A stretch of 64,000 bases of DNA from a bacterium HR17 (GTDB lineage Bacteria > Armatimonadota > Fervidibacteria > Fervidibacterales > Fervidibacteraceae), in assembly GCA_002898575.1 (NCBI GenBank), contig BEHT01000005.1, forward strand, positions 1-64,000, in the 5' to 3' direction. Made by a program: the position numbers and the translations under genes. Position 1 is the stretch's first letter; each line of letters opens with the position of its first letter. Positions 16,414-25,586 of this stretch are shown here, in pieces. A model generated the notes under the pieces. That model saw only the letters and a program-made list of their open reading frames with translations. It did no database searches and was not told the DNA's origin.

Positions 16414-17784
16414 TTAGTGCGTTACCTTGGGCAAATAGGTGCTGTAGTTGAAGTTGGGGCTGTTGGCAGCATCGTGACACCGCACACAAATTTGCTCTGT
16501 AACCGTTTGAGTGGATGGGCGCTCGCCCGGACGCTGTCCGTGCAGGCGCGCCGTCGCCGGGTCGGCTAACTCGGTGTGACAATCAACACACTCCACGCCT
16601 CGTTTCTCCACCCTCGTCACGACACCGCGCATTTTGAACTCCAACGAGTGGCAGGTCAGGCACTGTTTGTCCATGCGGTTGGCTTTCTTAAGGGTTTCAA
16701 TGGCTTTGGCGTGTTTTGTCGTCAACCATTGGTCATATTGGGCTTGATGGCACGAACCGCAAAACTCGGGGGAGACATAGTCGCGTTTCTGGGCGACCGT
16801 CAGCAACTTTTGCATCTCTCGTTCCAACTTTTTCTGGCGCATGGTGTAATAGGCGTCCACGATCGCTTTGACTTGCGGTTCGGGCGATTGCCCGAAGGCA
16901 CTTAGGGTCATCGCTTCCACTTTTGTGGGGCTCGGCTCTTTGCCCTTCGCCCATATCATTAGCGAAAGCACCTGCGCACGGCTTTGCGGCAGCGAGGCTA
17001 ACAGCACTTTGCCGACGAACCGACCGGCAGGCAAATTCCCGTCTTCTACCATCCTCGCTCCGTTGGGATTGGGCAGGGCGTCATCTATCAACAGCGAGTC
17101 AACGACCCCGTTGAGGCGTTGTGCCAGCGCTTCAGCGGCGTTGCGGTCGGTGTAAGCGATAGCGACGATGACAGTGTGGGGGCGGCGCCACCTTTTCAGT
17201 TGCGTCGTCACCGCTTGCCAAAACTTTTCGTCACCCACCGACGGCGGTGCACCTAAGTTCACCACGATGACCGTCCAATCGCCCAACGGTAATTTTTGGT
17301 GGGGCAACGGTGCATGATTTTGATGGGGTGGCAGCAAAGCCATCTTGCCTGCGTGGACGCGGATTTGTTGGACCCGCTTGGCATCGCGCGGGCTAAGGGC
17401 AACGAGGCGGTAGCCCATCACCTGGTAGGCTTGCAGCAAGTAAGACAGCCCATCCGGTTCGCCGACAAAGTCGCCGCCTTCAATGAGGGCGACAGGCGTG
17501 CCTTGGCGGCGCGCTTGATCAACAGTGGATCGCAACAGTGCCGCGACGCGCGCCAAGTCCTCCGCCCGCTTGCCCGGACACCCGCACACCTCTAACTTGC
17601 CCTGGCGATTGGCGGTGAACAACAGCATGAGCGTGGCGGGTTCTTTGGGCAAAGTAATTTGTGGCGGCGCAGGGCGCTGCTGACGCAGTTGATGAACTAC
17701 GATGAAAGCGAAAAGGATGGCGAGGAAAAGGACACCCAACAACCCTAAGCGGTGCACCCGTTGCTGTGCGTTTTGTTGGGTCAT
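16414..17784 (-). CDS. Membrane-anchored four-haem cytochrome c fused to a phosphatase-like domain
   Basis: From ATG 17784 the protein has 456 residues. A signal anchor ([18 protein letters not shown]) lies near the N-terminus. The next ~270 residues resemble the 5'-nucleotidase/metallophosphatase-like domain that often precedes cytochrome c554-type domains; the conserved CGC motif ([17 protein letters not shown]) is present, but a full set of metal ligands is not evident. The C-terminal ~130 residues hold four haem sites: CGSCH, CLTCH, CVDCH and CVRCH. It should face outside the cytoplasm and take part in electron transfer. The ATG has GGTGAT four bases upstream. No cytochrome maturation genes are nearby. 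Confidence 0.85.
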   Translation of the reverse strand: MTQQNAQQRVHRLGLLGVLFLAILFAFIVVHQLRQQRPAPPQITLPKEPATLMLLFTANRQGKLEVCGCPGKRAEDLARVAALLRSTVDQARRQGTPVALIEGGDFVGEPDGLSYLLQAYQVMGYRLVALSPRDAKRVQQIRVHAGKMALLPPHQNHAPLPHQKLPLGDWTVIVVNLGAPPSVGDEKFWQAVTTQLKRWRRPHTVIVAIAYTDRNAAEALAQRLNGVVDSLLIDDALPNPNGARMVEDGNLPAGRFVGKVLLASLPQSRAQVLSLMIWAKGKEPSPTKVEAMTLSAFGQSPEPQVKAIVDAYYTMRQKKLEREMQKLLTVAQKRDYVSPEFCGSCHQAQYDQWLTTKHAKAIETLKKANRMDKQCLTCHSLEFKMRGVVTRVEKRGVECVDCHTELADPATARLHGQRPGERPSTQTVTEQICVRCHDAANSPNFNYSTYLPKVTH

Positions 17785-17922
17785 GGCGATCACCGCACGA
17801 AAATTTAGCACGCTCTATGCAGCGTGGGTTGCGCGGCGATTAAGGCTGCCGCCTCACGGACAAATTTGCGGCGCTCGCCGTTCGTTATCCGACAACGGCG
17901 CGCTGACGAGACGGTTCCGAAC

Positions 17923-18567
17923 TCATTGTCCCGTGACGCTGACGACGGTCACTTGGGCGTCGGCTTTCAAGTTCCCGACACGCACGCGGACTTTACCCTT
18001 TCCGACGCGCGTCGCTGTGAACAGACCGTCGGCGTCAATGATACCGACTTTGCCGTGCACGGACCAAACCGGGCGCGGCGTCACCGTCGTCCCGTCGGTC
18101 AAAGCGCGGAACCGCTGTCGCTCTCCCAAACGCAGCGTTACGCTGTCAGGCACGATGCGCAACGACGGCGCTGCAGGAGGCGAGATGTCCAACGGCAACA
18201 ACGGGATGACGACATGCACTTCCTCGTCGTCCGCTTCCACTGTCACCGCCGCTTGCTGGAAAAGAACTGCCAGCGGTGCCGGTGGGCGCACGATGACCTT
18301 GAGTTCTTTGCCCTTTGGGACTTGCAAGACAAACTGACCGTTCGTGTCCGTCGTAGCAGACAAAGCCACATCGTCTGCAAGAATTTGCACGAGCGCGTCG
18401 GCGATGGGGACAGCGGGGTCGCGTTCGTCCACCACAACCCCTGTGATGCGGGCTGGCGCCGGATTACCGATGGGCACATTGCGCCCAGACAACCCGTTGC
18501 AACCGGCTAAAACTGCCCCGACCAACGCTAAAAGCGCTAAGAGCCACTGTAACGCCACGACCGTCAC
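17923..18567 (-). CDS. Lipoprotein with carboxypeptidase-regulatory-like and Big-2-like domains
   Basis: The N-terminus MTVVALQWLLALLALVGAVLAGC ends in a lipobox (LAGC), so it should be cut and lipid-modified by Lsp/Lgt. Residues ~38-120 form a carboxypeptidase regulatory-like beta sandwich (ITGVVVDERDPAVPIADALVQI, TDTNGQFVLQVPKGKEL). Residues ~135-214 look like a bacterial Ig-like (Big-2) domain (LRIVPDSVTLRLGERQRF, VGIIDADGLFTATRVGKG). The likely place is the outer side of a membrane, with a binding or structural role. It lies between the cytochrome gene and the HTH-TPR regulator, all on the minus strand. Confidence 0.85.
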   Translation of the reverse strand: MTVVALQWLLALLALVGAVLAGCNGLSGRNVPIGNPAPARITGVVVDERDPAVPIADALVQILADDVALSATTDTNGQFVLQVPKGKELKVIVRPPAPLAVLFQQAAVTVEADDEEVHVVIPLLPLDISPPAAPSLRIVPDSVTLRLGERQRFRALTDGTTVTPRPVWSVHGKVGIIDADGLFTATRVGKGKVRVRVGNLKADAQVTVVSVTGQ

Positions 18568-18588
18568 CCCGAATTCAGCGGTATCGCG

Positions 18589-20415
18589 TCAAGGCGTTTT
18601 GGTAGTCTTCTCCCACAGTTCCTGCAAGGGCAGCCATCCTGATTGTTCCACAAAGGCTTCCGCAGCAGGCACTCCTTCCGTCCGCTCAAGGCAACGGGCG
18701 AACAGCCAGCAAATGCGCACGCGCCATGGGTCTTCCAACCAAGTGTCTTCGTGTCCTTCATGCCGCCATTGTGCCCGCCACTGGTCTAGCATTGCCACCG
18801 CTGCCCGCAGCGGCACTGTCGCTGCGGCGACATCTCCATCGCTCCAATGCCACTCCCCTCGCGTCGCCAAACACCGCCACACAAGTTCTGCGTCGCCTGT
18901 CTCACGGGCGAGCCGCTCGGCTTCCGCAAGGGCGTTAACCGCATCGTCAACTCTGCCGGACGCACGGTCAATTTGTGCGCGCAACCACGCTGCCAGACCC
19001 GCGATGTGGCGGGCACCCTTTTCATCGGCTAAAGCCAAAGCGCGGGCAGCGTCCTGCGCCGCTTCAGCCAACTGCCCCAACTGCCACAGTGTCCATGCCC
19101 GCAGGCACAAGGCGTGGGCGTATTCGGTCGCGTGGCGCATGGTGTCTGCCAACTCCACCGCCTCCAGCGCGTGGTAACGGGCGTCGGCGGCGTTTCCTTC
19201 GCGCAAGTAAGTTTCGGCGAGGGCTTTGTGCGCCCACAGTTCTGCCTGCCGCGACCGCAACCGCAGTGCGGCGGTCAAAGCGTCTTTGCTTCTTTCCTTT
19301 GCTTGGGCGAAGTCGCCGACCACGGCAGCCAAATGCCCCAAAAGGGTATCGGCGACAGCGACCCGCTCGGCTTCCTCCGCAAATTGCGACAGCGTCCGCA
19401 CTTGTTGGGCGATGTCCCATGCCGTCGCCCATTCGCCCAAGTGACGCAAGCACACCGCTTGCGTCAACAGCGTCTCCAACTGCTGATCCCTGTCGGCAAG
19501 TTGCGCTGCCAGTTCCGTTGCGCGGCGCGCCAGTTTCAAGGCTTCGGCGAAATCGCCGCACGCCAAGTAAACATTGGCGCGGTTGGCGATGACGAACAGG
19601 TGAACGGTTTGGCGGGCGCGTTCGCTGGGGGCTTGTTCAGCGAGGGTTTCTGCGGCGTCCAAATGGACCATCGCAGCGTGAAAGTCGCCGACCCATTCCG
19701 TGACGGCGGCGAGGGCGACTTCGGCTTCCCAACGGTTGTGCCAATGGTCGCTTTGAGCGGCGCGGGTAAATTCGCGGACGGCGTCTTCTGGACGACCCAT
19801 CAACAACAAGGCGCGCCCAATGCTTTGCCGACATGCCAACGCGTAGGGTTGATCGCCGAGCCGTTCAAACAACGCCCGCGCCTGTTGAAGCGCCATCAAA
19901 GCGCCATCAAAGTCGCCTAACAACAGCCGCAAGTTGCCCAACCGAAATAGCGCCGCCGCTTCGGCGCGCTGGTCCCCTAACGCCCGCGCCAATGGCAAGA
20001 TTTGCTCGCAAGTGGACGCTGCCCCACGCCAGTCTGGCGGGGCGGCTTGGGCGTCGGCGAGAACCAAGAGGCTCTCTAACCGCTCGCGGAGCCGACGCTC
20101 CCGTTCCTCGGCTTGTTGGCGCTCCCATGCCGCTCGCTCACGGGCGAGCGCTTCGCGTTCTGCGCGCACTGCGTCTGGCTCTACCGCTGCGGCGCCGTAA
20201 AAAAACGCCAACGGCTTGCCTGTTCGCCGGGCAATCAGCGTCAATTTGTCCGGTTGGGCGAGCGTCGTGCCAGCGATGTATTGGTAAAGCAACGCCCGCG
20301 AACAACCGATGTCGCGGGCAACCTGCTCCACAGAGAGCCCTGCTTCCCTGATTGCCCGCAAAATCAATTCACCTTGCTTTTTGCGCCCCTCCGGGGTTGT
20401 CAAATCCATCTCCAT
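18589..20415 (-). CDS. HTH (XRE-like) regulator with long TPR array
   Basis: Residues ~10-65 form a helix-turn-helix (ILRAIREAGLSVEQVARDIG, CSRALLYQYIAGTTLAQPDKL) of Xre type. A charged Arg/Glu-rich stretch at ~85-115 is probably a coiled coil. From ~120 to ~600 there are about ten helical TPR-like repeats (for example AALFRLGNLRLLLGDFDGAL and AVCLRHLGEWATAWDIAQQV). TPR domains often bind peptides or partner proteins, so a peptide-sensing or scaffold role is possible. The start ATG lies beside palindromic repeat C. The target genes are unknown; the adjacent secreted-protein run on the other strand is one candidate. Confidence 0.85.
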   Translation of the reverse strand: MEMDLTTPEGRKKQGELILRAIREAGLSVEQVARDIGCSRALLYQYIAGTTLAQPDKLTLIARRTGKPLAFFYGAAAVEPDAVRAEREALARERAAWERQQAEERERRLRERLESLLVLADAQAAPPDWRGAASTCEQILPLARALGDQRAEAAALFRLGNLRLLLGDFDGALMALQQARALFERLGDQPYALACRQSIGRALLLMGRPEDAVREFTRAAQSDHWHNRWEAEVALAAVTEWVGDFHAAMVHLDAAETLAEQAPSERARQTVHLFVIANRANVYLACGDFAEALKLARRATELAAQLADRDQQLETLLTQAVCLRHLGEWATAWDIAQQVRTLSQFAEEAERVAVADTLLGHLAAVVGDFAQAKERSKDALTAALRLRSRQAELWAHKALAETYLREGNAADARYHALEAVELADTMRHATEYAHALCLRAWTLWQLGQLAEAAQDAARALALADEKGARHIAGLAAWLRAQIDRASGRVDDAVNALAEAERLARETGDAELVWRCLATRGEWHWSDGDVAAATVPLRAAVAMLDQWRAQWRHEGHEDTWLEDPWRVRICWLFARCLERTEGVPAAEAFVEQSGWLPLQELWEKTTKTP

Positions 20416-20445
20416 TCACTCTTCACCCCTACCTTTTCGGCAATG

Positions 20446-20547
20446 CCTCAAAGGGCGCGTCTCCTCACGCGCCCTTGCGGTTTTCATGTCATTTTTCAGC
20501 GGCTCAGGGGAGCCGCCCTCCGACCAAACCCCATCGTTCAACACAAC
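20446..20547. repeat. Palindromic repeat C (family 1, one MITE-type end kept)
   Basis: One family-1 module: an AGGGCGCGTCTCC arm with its partner, then CGGCTCAGGGGAGCCG and CCCTCCG. The right end has CCCCATCGTTCAACACAACA, a variant of the MITE right end. The left end keeps CTTTTCGGCA as in element B, but the terminal TGCTTTGTTGAAT has decayed. No target duplication is visible. Confidence 0.7.
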
Positions 20548-20624
20548 ATTCTGTCCCTCATTGTAGCGCAACACCCCTTGTCGTGATAAGTCTCACAAGA
20601 TTGATGTCTAATCAAATTAAACAG

Positions 20625-20654
20625 TTGAAAACTGAAGCGGGCGTGTGGTATAAT
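20625..20654 (+). promoter_or_regulatory. Strong housekeeping promoter of the secreted-protein run
   Basis: TTGAAA at 20625-20630, an 18-base spacer, and a perfect TATAAT at 20649-20654 preceded by TGG (extended -10). Transcription should start near 20661, about 40 bases before the first gene. Confidence 0.8.
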
Positions 20655-20700
20655 GCTGTTAGACGGTGCGGTGACAACTCAACGAGCGAGGGTGATGGTC

Positions 20701-21723
20701 ATGATGCGTTGGTCGGTTCGGCGCATTGTCGGCAGTTTGTTTGCTGCGCTGGTGCTCAGCGCGGTCGGATGTGGTGGCGGTGGTGGCACTGTCGGCGCTT
20801 CTGGCACACTGACGGGGAGCGTGCAAACGCTGCCGGGGCGTCAAGCCCTTGTGCCAGTCGCATCAGGCAGGGTGCAAGTTTATTTGAACGGTGCTCAGGT
20901 TGCCAGCGGTATCGTCGTTAACGGGCAATATCGGGTGACTGTTCCGCTGCCTTCAGATGCCTCGCAGGCGACGGTTGTCGTCGTCGCCAATTTTGTGGCG
21001 GGCAATATTGTTCAAGCGTGGCGGCATAAGACTGTTGCGGTCGTCCGTGCCGGGCAAACCCAGCAGGCGGACATTAACCCAACGACCACACTGGCGACGG
21101 CGGCGTTAGAGACTTCAACAAACACCGTTGCTGCTGATTTGGACATCGCTGCCTTCGCCCAAGTGCAGCAGAGCCTACAGGGGCAGGTTAACCCCACACA
21201 AGTAGACTTTTCCTCCGACGCCTCCATACAAAATGCCTTGCCCGTGATGTTGGTCGTTACCACAAACCCCAGCGGGGCTCAGGTGCGCCTGAACGACCAA
21301 TCGCAAGGCACAGCGCCTATCGTAATTCGCAGCGGCTTGCAAGGTGGTGGCTCGGTGACCCTTGCGGTGCGCCATCAAGGCGCAGTCGGTGACCAAAACA
21401 TCACGACCACCTTAAGCCGCACCGTGACCCTGAAAGTGCGCGGCAGCACGCCCGTGCATTTCAACTTTACCCCGCAAATCGTGAATCACCAAGTGAGCGA
21501 TGGGGCATTGACGCTGTGGGTGCGCAACGCTGGCAGCGTCGGCGAGAAGGTTGTCGTGCAATTTGGCAACGCACAAGCCGTTGTCGGCACGATTGCCGAT
21601 GTCGGCACCGACGGTGTGGCGACGGTCGCTGTCGCTATCCCGTCTGGGCTTTCGGGGCAAGTGGCAGTGCGCGTTCAAAACGCTGTCCGCACCAGCGCGC
21701 CTGTGACGGTGACGCTTCCGTAA
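20701..21723 (+). CDS. Lipoprotein with PEGA and IPT-like domains
   Basis: The protein starts at ATG 20701 or 20704 after a GAGGGTG site and has about 340 residues. A signal peptide (VRRIVGSLFAALVLSAVGC) ends in a lipobox, followed by a glycine run. Then comes a beta-rich region (LTGSVQTLPGRQALVPVASG), a PEGA-type domain around residue 195 (VVTTNPSGAQVRLNDQSQGT), and a C-terminal Ig/IPT-like domain (VGEKVVVQFGNAQAVVGTI). Expected to be anchored outside the cytoplasm. It is the first of six genes in a plus-strand run, all exported or membrane-bound. No catalytic motif is seen, so a structural or binding role is likely. Confidence 0.82.
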   Translation: MMRWSVRRIVGSLFAALVLSAVGCGGGGGTVGASGTLTGSVQTLPGRQALVPVASGRVQVYLNGAQVASGIVVNGQYRVTVPLPSDASQATVVVVANFVAGNIVQAWRHKTVAVVRAGQTQQADINPTTTLATAALETSTNTVAADLDIAAFAQVQQSLQGQVNPTQVDFSSDASIQNALPVMLVVTTNPSGAQVRLNDQSQGTAPIVIRSGLQGGGSVTLAVRHQGAVGDQNITTTLSRTVTLKVRGSTPVHFNFTPQIVNHQVSDGALTLWVRNAGSVGEKVVVQFGNAQAVVGTIADVGTDGVATVAVAIPSGLSGQVAVRVQNAVRTSAPVTVTLP

Positions 21724-21766
21724 GCCGCTTGCGGGCACGAAAAACCTTGCGAGGAGGTGCTGTGCG

Positions 21767-22459
21767 ATGACGCGACAGCGTTGGACAGCGATGTTGTTAG
21801 CAGGTGCCTTGACATTGCCGAGTTTGGCGCTCGCCCAGAACGAAGAGGGGCGACGCAATACGGCTATCGGATTGACCGCCGGCGCCATCTACGCCCTCTC
21901 CAAAGGCAAAGACACCTTAGGTCTGGGGTTGGCAGCCGGCGCTGCCTACGCATGGAAACGCTATTTGGACGCTAAGCAAAAGCGCGAGCGCCGTGAAGCG
22001 GCGGCGTCCGCTCTCCGTTACCGCACTGCACCCCGCACGACGACGAGGAGCCGTCCGGTTTATCGGTCAACGGTCTATCGCCGCAGCGCTGTGACGCAAT
22101 CGGGAGTTAGTCGTCCTGTATCTACCAGCACACAAGCGGAATTGGCGCGGTTGCGAGCGGCTCACGCCGCACAGCAAGCCCAGCAGCAACGGTTGCAGGC
22201 CCAACTGGCTACGCTGCAGGGGCAAGTCGCCGCACTAAAGCAGCAACTCGCACAACATCAGGAAACCGTCAAGCGGCTGACAGCGGAAAACAATGCCCTG
22301 CGGGCAGCGGCGCAAGAGCAGGAGCAACGAGCAAATAGCGCCCGCGCGGGCATGTTGGCGTCGTGGGGCATTTTGGCGTTGCTCGCTGGTTGGATGGCGT
22401 GGATGCAACTGCGCCGGTTCCGTATCCGTGTGGAAACCGTCGTGCCCCGTGAAGCGTGA
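21767..22459 (+). CDS. Exported coiled-coil protein with C-terminal membrane anchor
   Basis: A signal peptide (MTRQRWTAMLLAGALTLPSLALAQ) is followed by a glycine- and alanine-rich segment with a repeated pattern (TAIGLTAGAIYALSKGKDT and GLGLAAGAAYAWKRYLD), possibly two short membrane-associated hairpins. A basic Arg/Ser/Thr linker leads to a long coiled coil (~125-185, rich in Gln, Leu and Ala). A helix SWGILALLAGWMAWMQL near the C-terminus would anchor it. GAGGAGGTG precedes the ATG. No named family is recognised. It lies 43 bases after the PEGA lipoprotein gene and before a hairpin that may end transcription in part. Confidence 0.75.
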   Translation: MTRQRWTAMLLAGALTLPSLALAQNEEGRRNTAIGLTAGAIYALSKGKDTLGLGLAAGAAYAWKRYLDAKQKRERREAAASALRYRTAPRTTTRSRPVYRSTVYRRSAVTQSGVSRPVSTSTQAELARLRAAHAAQQAQQQRLQAQLATLQGQVAALKQQLAQHQETVKRLTAENNALRAAAQEQEQRANSARAGMLASWGILALLAGWMAWMQLRRFRIRVETVVPREA

Positions 22460-22489
22460 CACCCAGCCGCAACGCCATCACCGTAGTGC

Positions 22490-22530
22490 GTGGGGTCAGC
22501 TGGACCTGAGCCACTGACCCCACCCTTTTC
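22490..22530 (+). terminator. Possible terminator between the second and third genes of the run
   Basis: GTGGGGTCAG (22490-22499) pairs with CTGACCCCAC (22514-22523), followed by CCTTTTC. The loop is 14 bases and the U run is short, so termination is probably partial. Confidence 0.5.
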
Positions 22531-22566
22531 AAGTCGCGACGGTATAGGAAGGAGGGAAGAGTTGGG

Positions 22567-24369
22567 ATGGAGCGTCCATTGTGGGTAGTCGTTGTGCTCA
22601 GTGTTGCTGCAGCGGCGTTAGCCGGATGCGGTGGTGGTTCTAAGGCGCCCCTCAGCGGCGGCTCCTCCAGTGGCGGTGCGTCAACGGGCAGCGTCCAAGG
22701 GCGATTAGCCCTCCCCGGCACACGCCAAGCCCTCGCGAACCGTTTCGTCGCTCGCGTGCATGGCACGGACGATGAACAAGCGCTGGTCGTCCGTGTCAAC
22801 ACGGATGGCACCTTCCGCATTGATGGTGTGCCAGGCGGGCAACAAACGGTGACTGTTGAAGATGCGCAAGGTGCGCAAGGTGCGGTCGTCGTCGTATTTG
22901 TCCGCCCCGGTCAAATCAACGATGTCGGTGAAATTGTCCCACAGCCTCTAGGCAAAATCGCCGGCATCGTGTCGGAAGTAGATGCTAACGGGATGCCGGT
23001 GCGTCCCATCGCTCGCGCCCGCGTGCTGGCACACCCGCTGGCGACAGGGCAACAAGATGACCTGCAAGACCTTTCTGAGCGTCCCGTTTTCACAGCCCGC
23101 ACGAACGCCAGCGGCAGTTACGAGTTGCTCTTGCCGCCGGGCGACTACCTTGTGGAAGTGCAGCATCCCGATTACGAGCCAGCGGCGCAAACCGTGTCCG
23201 TGCAACGGATGAGCACGACGGCGTTGGATTTCGGGCTTCATCCCCGCCCGCGGCAAACGGGCACAGTCGTCGGCACCGTTAGCGCCCAAGTGAATGGGCA
23301 ACAAGTGCCGGTGCCCGGCGCGCTGGTCGTGTTGTTGCCTCGCGGAGCGCGACCGCAGCCGCTGAATGTCGGCAGCGTCATCAGTGCCCTGCAGCACGAC
23401 AAAGGGGATTCACGGCAGCACCCCCTGTTCACCTTCACCAAAGCCGATGGGTCTTTCATGCTTACGGGCGTGCCGGCGGGCGATTACACGGCGTTCGCCT
23501 TCAAAAAAGGCTTGGGGCAAGACCAAGCGGACATCACCGTGCAAGCGGACGCGAGCGTTGCGGTGCATTTCGTCTTACAAGCCCGGTTAGGGGTCATTCG
23601 GGGTAAAGTGACCGACTCAATGACGGGGCAGCCAATTGGCGGCGCAACGGTCATCGCCATCCGCGCTGGCGACCCCTTCTGGGATTGGGACGATTGGCGT
23701 GAGTCGGATGACCGCAAAGGCGGAAAGGGCAAGTGGCACCGTCCTTCCCGCCCGAAACCGAACGACACGCAGGCATCGCCGAACTTTCCACCTCTGCCAC
23801 CGTCGGAGCCACCAGTGCGCGTCGGCACATTGACCGACGCTGATGGAAACTACCAACTGGTCGTTCCACCTGGAACTTACTTCGTCGCAGCCGGTGCAGA
23901 CGGTTACGAATGGCAAGCGCAAGAAGTGACTGTCACTGTCGGCGCGACGGCAACGGCTGACTTCGCTTTGGTGCGAACGCAACTGGCATCGGTGCAAGTG
24001 CAACTGGAAGTAGAGCAGCAAGTCGTCGCTGGCGAATCGGTGACGATGCGGCTCAAAGTGGAAAACGAAGGGGCACAACCGGTCACTTTGACCTTCCCGA
24101 CCTCCCAACGCTATGACTTCATCGTCACGCGCACTGACGGCACAGTCGTTTGGCAATGGTCGCACGGTAAAAACTTCACCCAAGCCGTCGGCACGCTGAC
24201 GCTGGCGCCGGGACAAGAGGTGGAATTGCAGGAAGAATGGGATCAGCGCGGCAACGACGGCAACCTGGTGGCACCTGGTGACTATCAAGTGCGGGGCGTT
24301 TTGACCGTTAAACCGCCTATCGTCACCGCCCCAGAACCGCTCACCATTGCTCCCGCCGCCTCTCAGTGA
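22567..24369 (+). CDS. Large lipoprotein: carboxypeptidase-regulatory-like repeats plus BsuPI-like domain
   Basis: The 600-residue protein begins with a signal and lipobox (AAAALAGC). At least four beta-sandwich repeats of carboxypeptidase-regulatory-like type follow, marked by TDGTFRIDGVPGGQQTV, ASGSYELLLPPGDYLV, ADGSFMLTGVPAGDYTA and ADGNYQLVVPPGTYFVA. A charged Lys/Pro insertion lies near 375-410. The C-terminal ~110 residues (SVTMRLKVENEGAQPVTL, FPTSQRYDF, VWQWSHGKNFTQA) match the BsuPI family, first known as an intracellular proteinase inhibitor domain and found in many secreted proteins. It likely binds proteins or polymers at the surface. The ATG is preceded by GGAAGGAGGGAAG. Confidence 0.87.
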   Translation: MERPLWVVVVLSVAAAALAGCGGGSKAPLSGGSSSGGASTGSVQGRLALPGTRQALANRFVARVHGTDDEQALVVRVNTDGTFRIDGVPGGQQTVTVEDAQGAQGAVVVVFVRPGQINDVGEIVPQPLGKIAGIVSEVDANGMPVRPIARARVLAHPLATGQQDDLQDLSERPVFTARTNASGSYELLLPPGDYLVEVQHPDYEPAAQTVSVQRMSTTALDFGLHPRPRQTGTVVGTVSAQVNGQQVPVPGALVVLLPRGARPQPLNVGSVISALQHDKGDSRQHPLFTFTKADGSFMLTGVPAGDYTAFAFKKGLGQDQADITVQADASVAVHFVLQARLGVIRGKVTDSMTGQPIGGATVIAIRAGDPFWDWDDWRESDDRKGGKGKWHRPSRPKPNDTQASPNFPPLPPSEPPVRVGTLTDADGNYQLVVPPGTYFVAAGADGYEWQAQEVTVTVGATATADFALVRTQLASVQVQLEVEQQVVAGESVTMRLKVENEGAQPVTLTFPTSQRYDFIVTRTDGTVVWQWSHGKNFTQAVGTLTLAPGQEVELQEEWDQRGNDGNLVAPGDYQVRGVLTVKPPIVTAPEPLTIAPAASQ

Positions 24370-24406
24370 CGCAACGATTTTGAGGAGAGCAAAGGAGGTG
24401 CAGACA

Positions 24407-25084
24407 ATGCTTCGTCCATGGACGGTCGCGATGGTATTGGTGACGGTGCACTTCGCTGTTGCGCAGGGCGTTAGCCCCACAGTAGTAGCACAACAAAACG
24501 GATTAAAGTGGGAGGAAGCGGCGGCGGCAATTTTGCTTTCGCAGGTGTTCGGTGTTGACCTGTCAAGCATCTTAACAGCACGCAGCGAGGTCGGACAGCC
24601 CGTTTTCACGATGGCGCCGGCAATCGTTATCGTGTCCGCCAGCAAAAGGGATTTGCGCGAGATCCTTGCCCTGCGCCGCAAAGGGCGTGGCTGGGGGGTT
24701 ATCGCCCATCAGTTGGGCGTCCATCCCGGGGCTTTCAACAAGCGACGCGTGGCGCTAACGAAACTCAGCGACGCACAGATAGAAGCCGCTGTCTGGCAGC
24801 AAGTGTTGGCACAAATTTTCGCGGTTCCGCCGCCCCAAATTATCGTGTTGCGGCAGAAGGGACTCTCGTGGGGCGATGTTCTCGCTGCCTTGCAAGTCGC
24901 TGCTGCCGCCCGCATGACACCTGAGGCGGTGCTGGTCGTTTGGCGCAACGCCGGCAAAGATTGGGCGAAAGTGCGGGCGCACTACGGGGTGTCACCCGAT
25001 TGGTTACCACCAGTAAGCGGCATGGGCGAACTTAAGCCGGCTCCGTTAGGGTATGAGCGGGGTAAACATGGCAAAAAGAAATAG
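24407..25084 (+). CDS. Exported protein with repeated G-x-x-W helical motif
   Basis: From ATG 24407, with AAAGGAGGTG before it, the protein has 225 residues. A short signal peptide (VAMVLVTVHFAVAQG) is predicted. The mature part carries a repeated motif: GLKWEEAAAAILLSQVFGV, KGRGWGVIAHQLGV, KGLSWGDVLAALQV and AGKDWAKVRAHYGV, that is G-x-x-W followed by a short helix and a hydrophobic end. Such units occur in uncharacterised envelope proteins, but I cannot name a family. The C-terminus is basic (RGKHGKKK). It is the fourth gene of the run. Confidence 0.75.
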   Translation: MLRPWTVAMVLVTVHFAVAQGVSPTVVAQQNGLKWEEAAAAILLSQVFGVDLSSILTARSEVGQPVFTMAPAIVIVSASKRDLREILALRRKGRGWGVIAHQLGVHPGAFNKRRVALTKLSDAQIEAAVWQQVLAQIFAVPPPQIIVLRQKGLSWGDVLAALQVAAAARMTPEAVLVVWRNAGKDWAKVRAHYGVSPDWLPPVSGMGELKPAPLGYERGKHGKKK

Positions 25085-25135
25085 GCGGTGCCCAACGCCT
25101 GCCGAGAGGTCGCCGATTAAAAGGAGGTCGTGACG

Positions 25136-25552
25136 ATGATGCGCAAACGCGTAGTGTGGGGCGCTGTCGTCGCCGCTGTCGCGCTTGCAGGTGCTGCGCT
25201 GGCACAAGAGCAAATTCTCAAGGGCGTCGGGGCGATCCTGTTGACGAAAGCCGTCGCCAATCAGTTGAACAGAGGCATCAACGCCGTGATGGGACGCAAC
25301 GGGGTCAAAGCCCAATCCACTAAAGTCGTTCCTATCGTCAGCGTAGGCGAAGGCGTTCGCGTCGGCGCCGCCCAAGTCATGGGCTCGTCGTGGGTCGTCC
25401 AAAAGGTGGAAGCCGTTGCTCAGTTAGAAGCCAACCTGATGGGGTCGGCACGGGCGAAAATCCTCGTGCCCGTCTCCGACATCAATGTGACGCGCGGCAT
25501 CAAGCAAGTCACAGGTGTCGGCGTCTCGGCGATTATTGACCTGAAGTTGTGA
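25136..25552 (+). CDS. Small exported protein of unknown function
   Basis: The 138-residue protein starts at ATG 25136 after AAAAGGAGGTCG. It has a signal peptide (RVVWGAVVAAVALAGAALAQ) and a mature part rich in Val, Ala and Gly (GAILLTKAVANQLNRGINAVMG, VPIVSVGEGVRVGAAQVMG). It looks beta-rich near the end (ARAKILVPVSDINVTRG). No family is recognised. It lies 51 bases after the previous gene and is probably co-transcribed. Confidence 0.72.
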   Translation: MMRKRVVWGAVVAAVALAGAALAQEQILKGVGAILLTKAVANQLNRGINAVMGRNGVKAQSTKVVPIVSVGEGVRVGAAQVMGSSWVVQKVEAVAQLEANLMGSARAKILVPVSDINVTRGIKQVTGVGVSAIIDLKL

Positions 25553-25586
25553 GGGACAAAGGAGTGTGAAAGGGAAGGTGCAAGGT

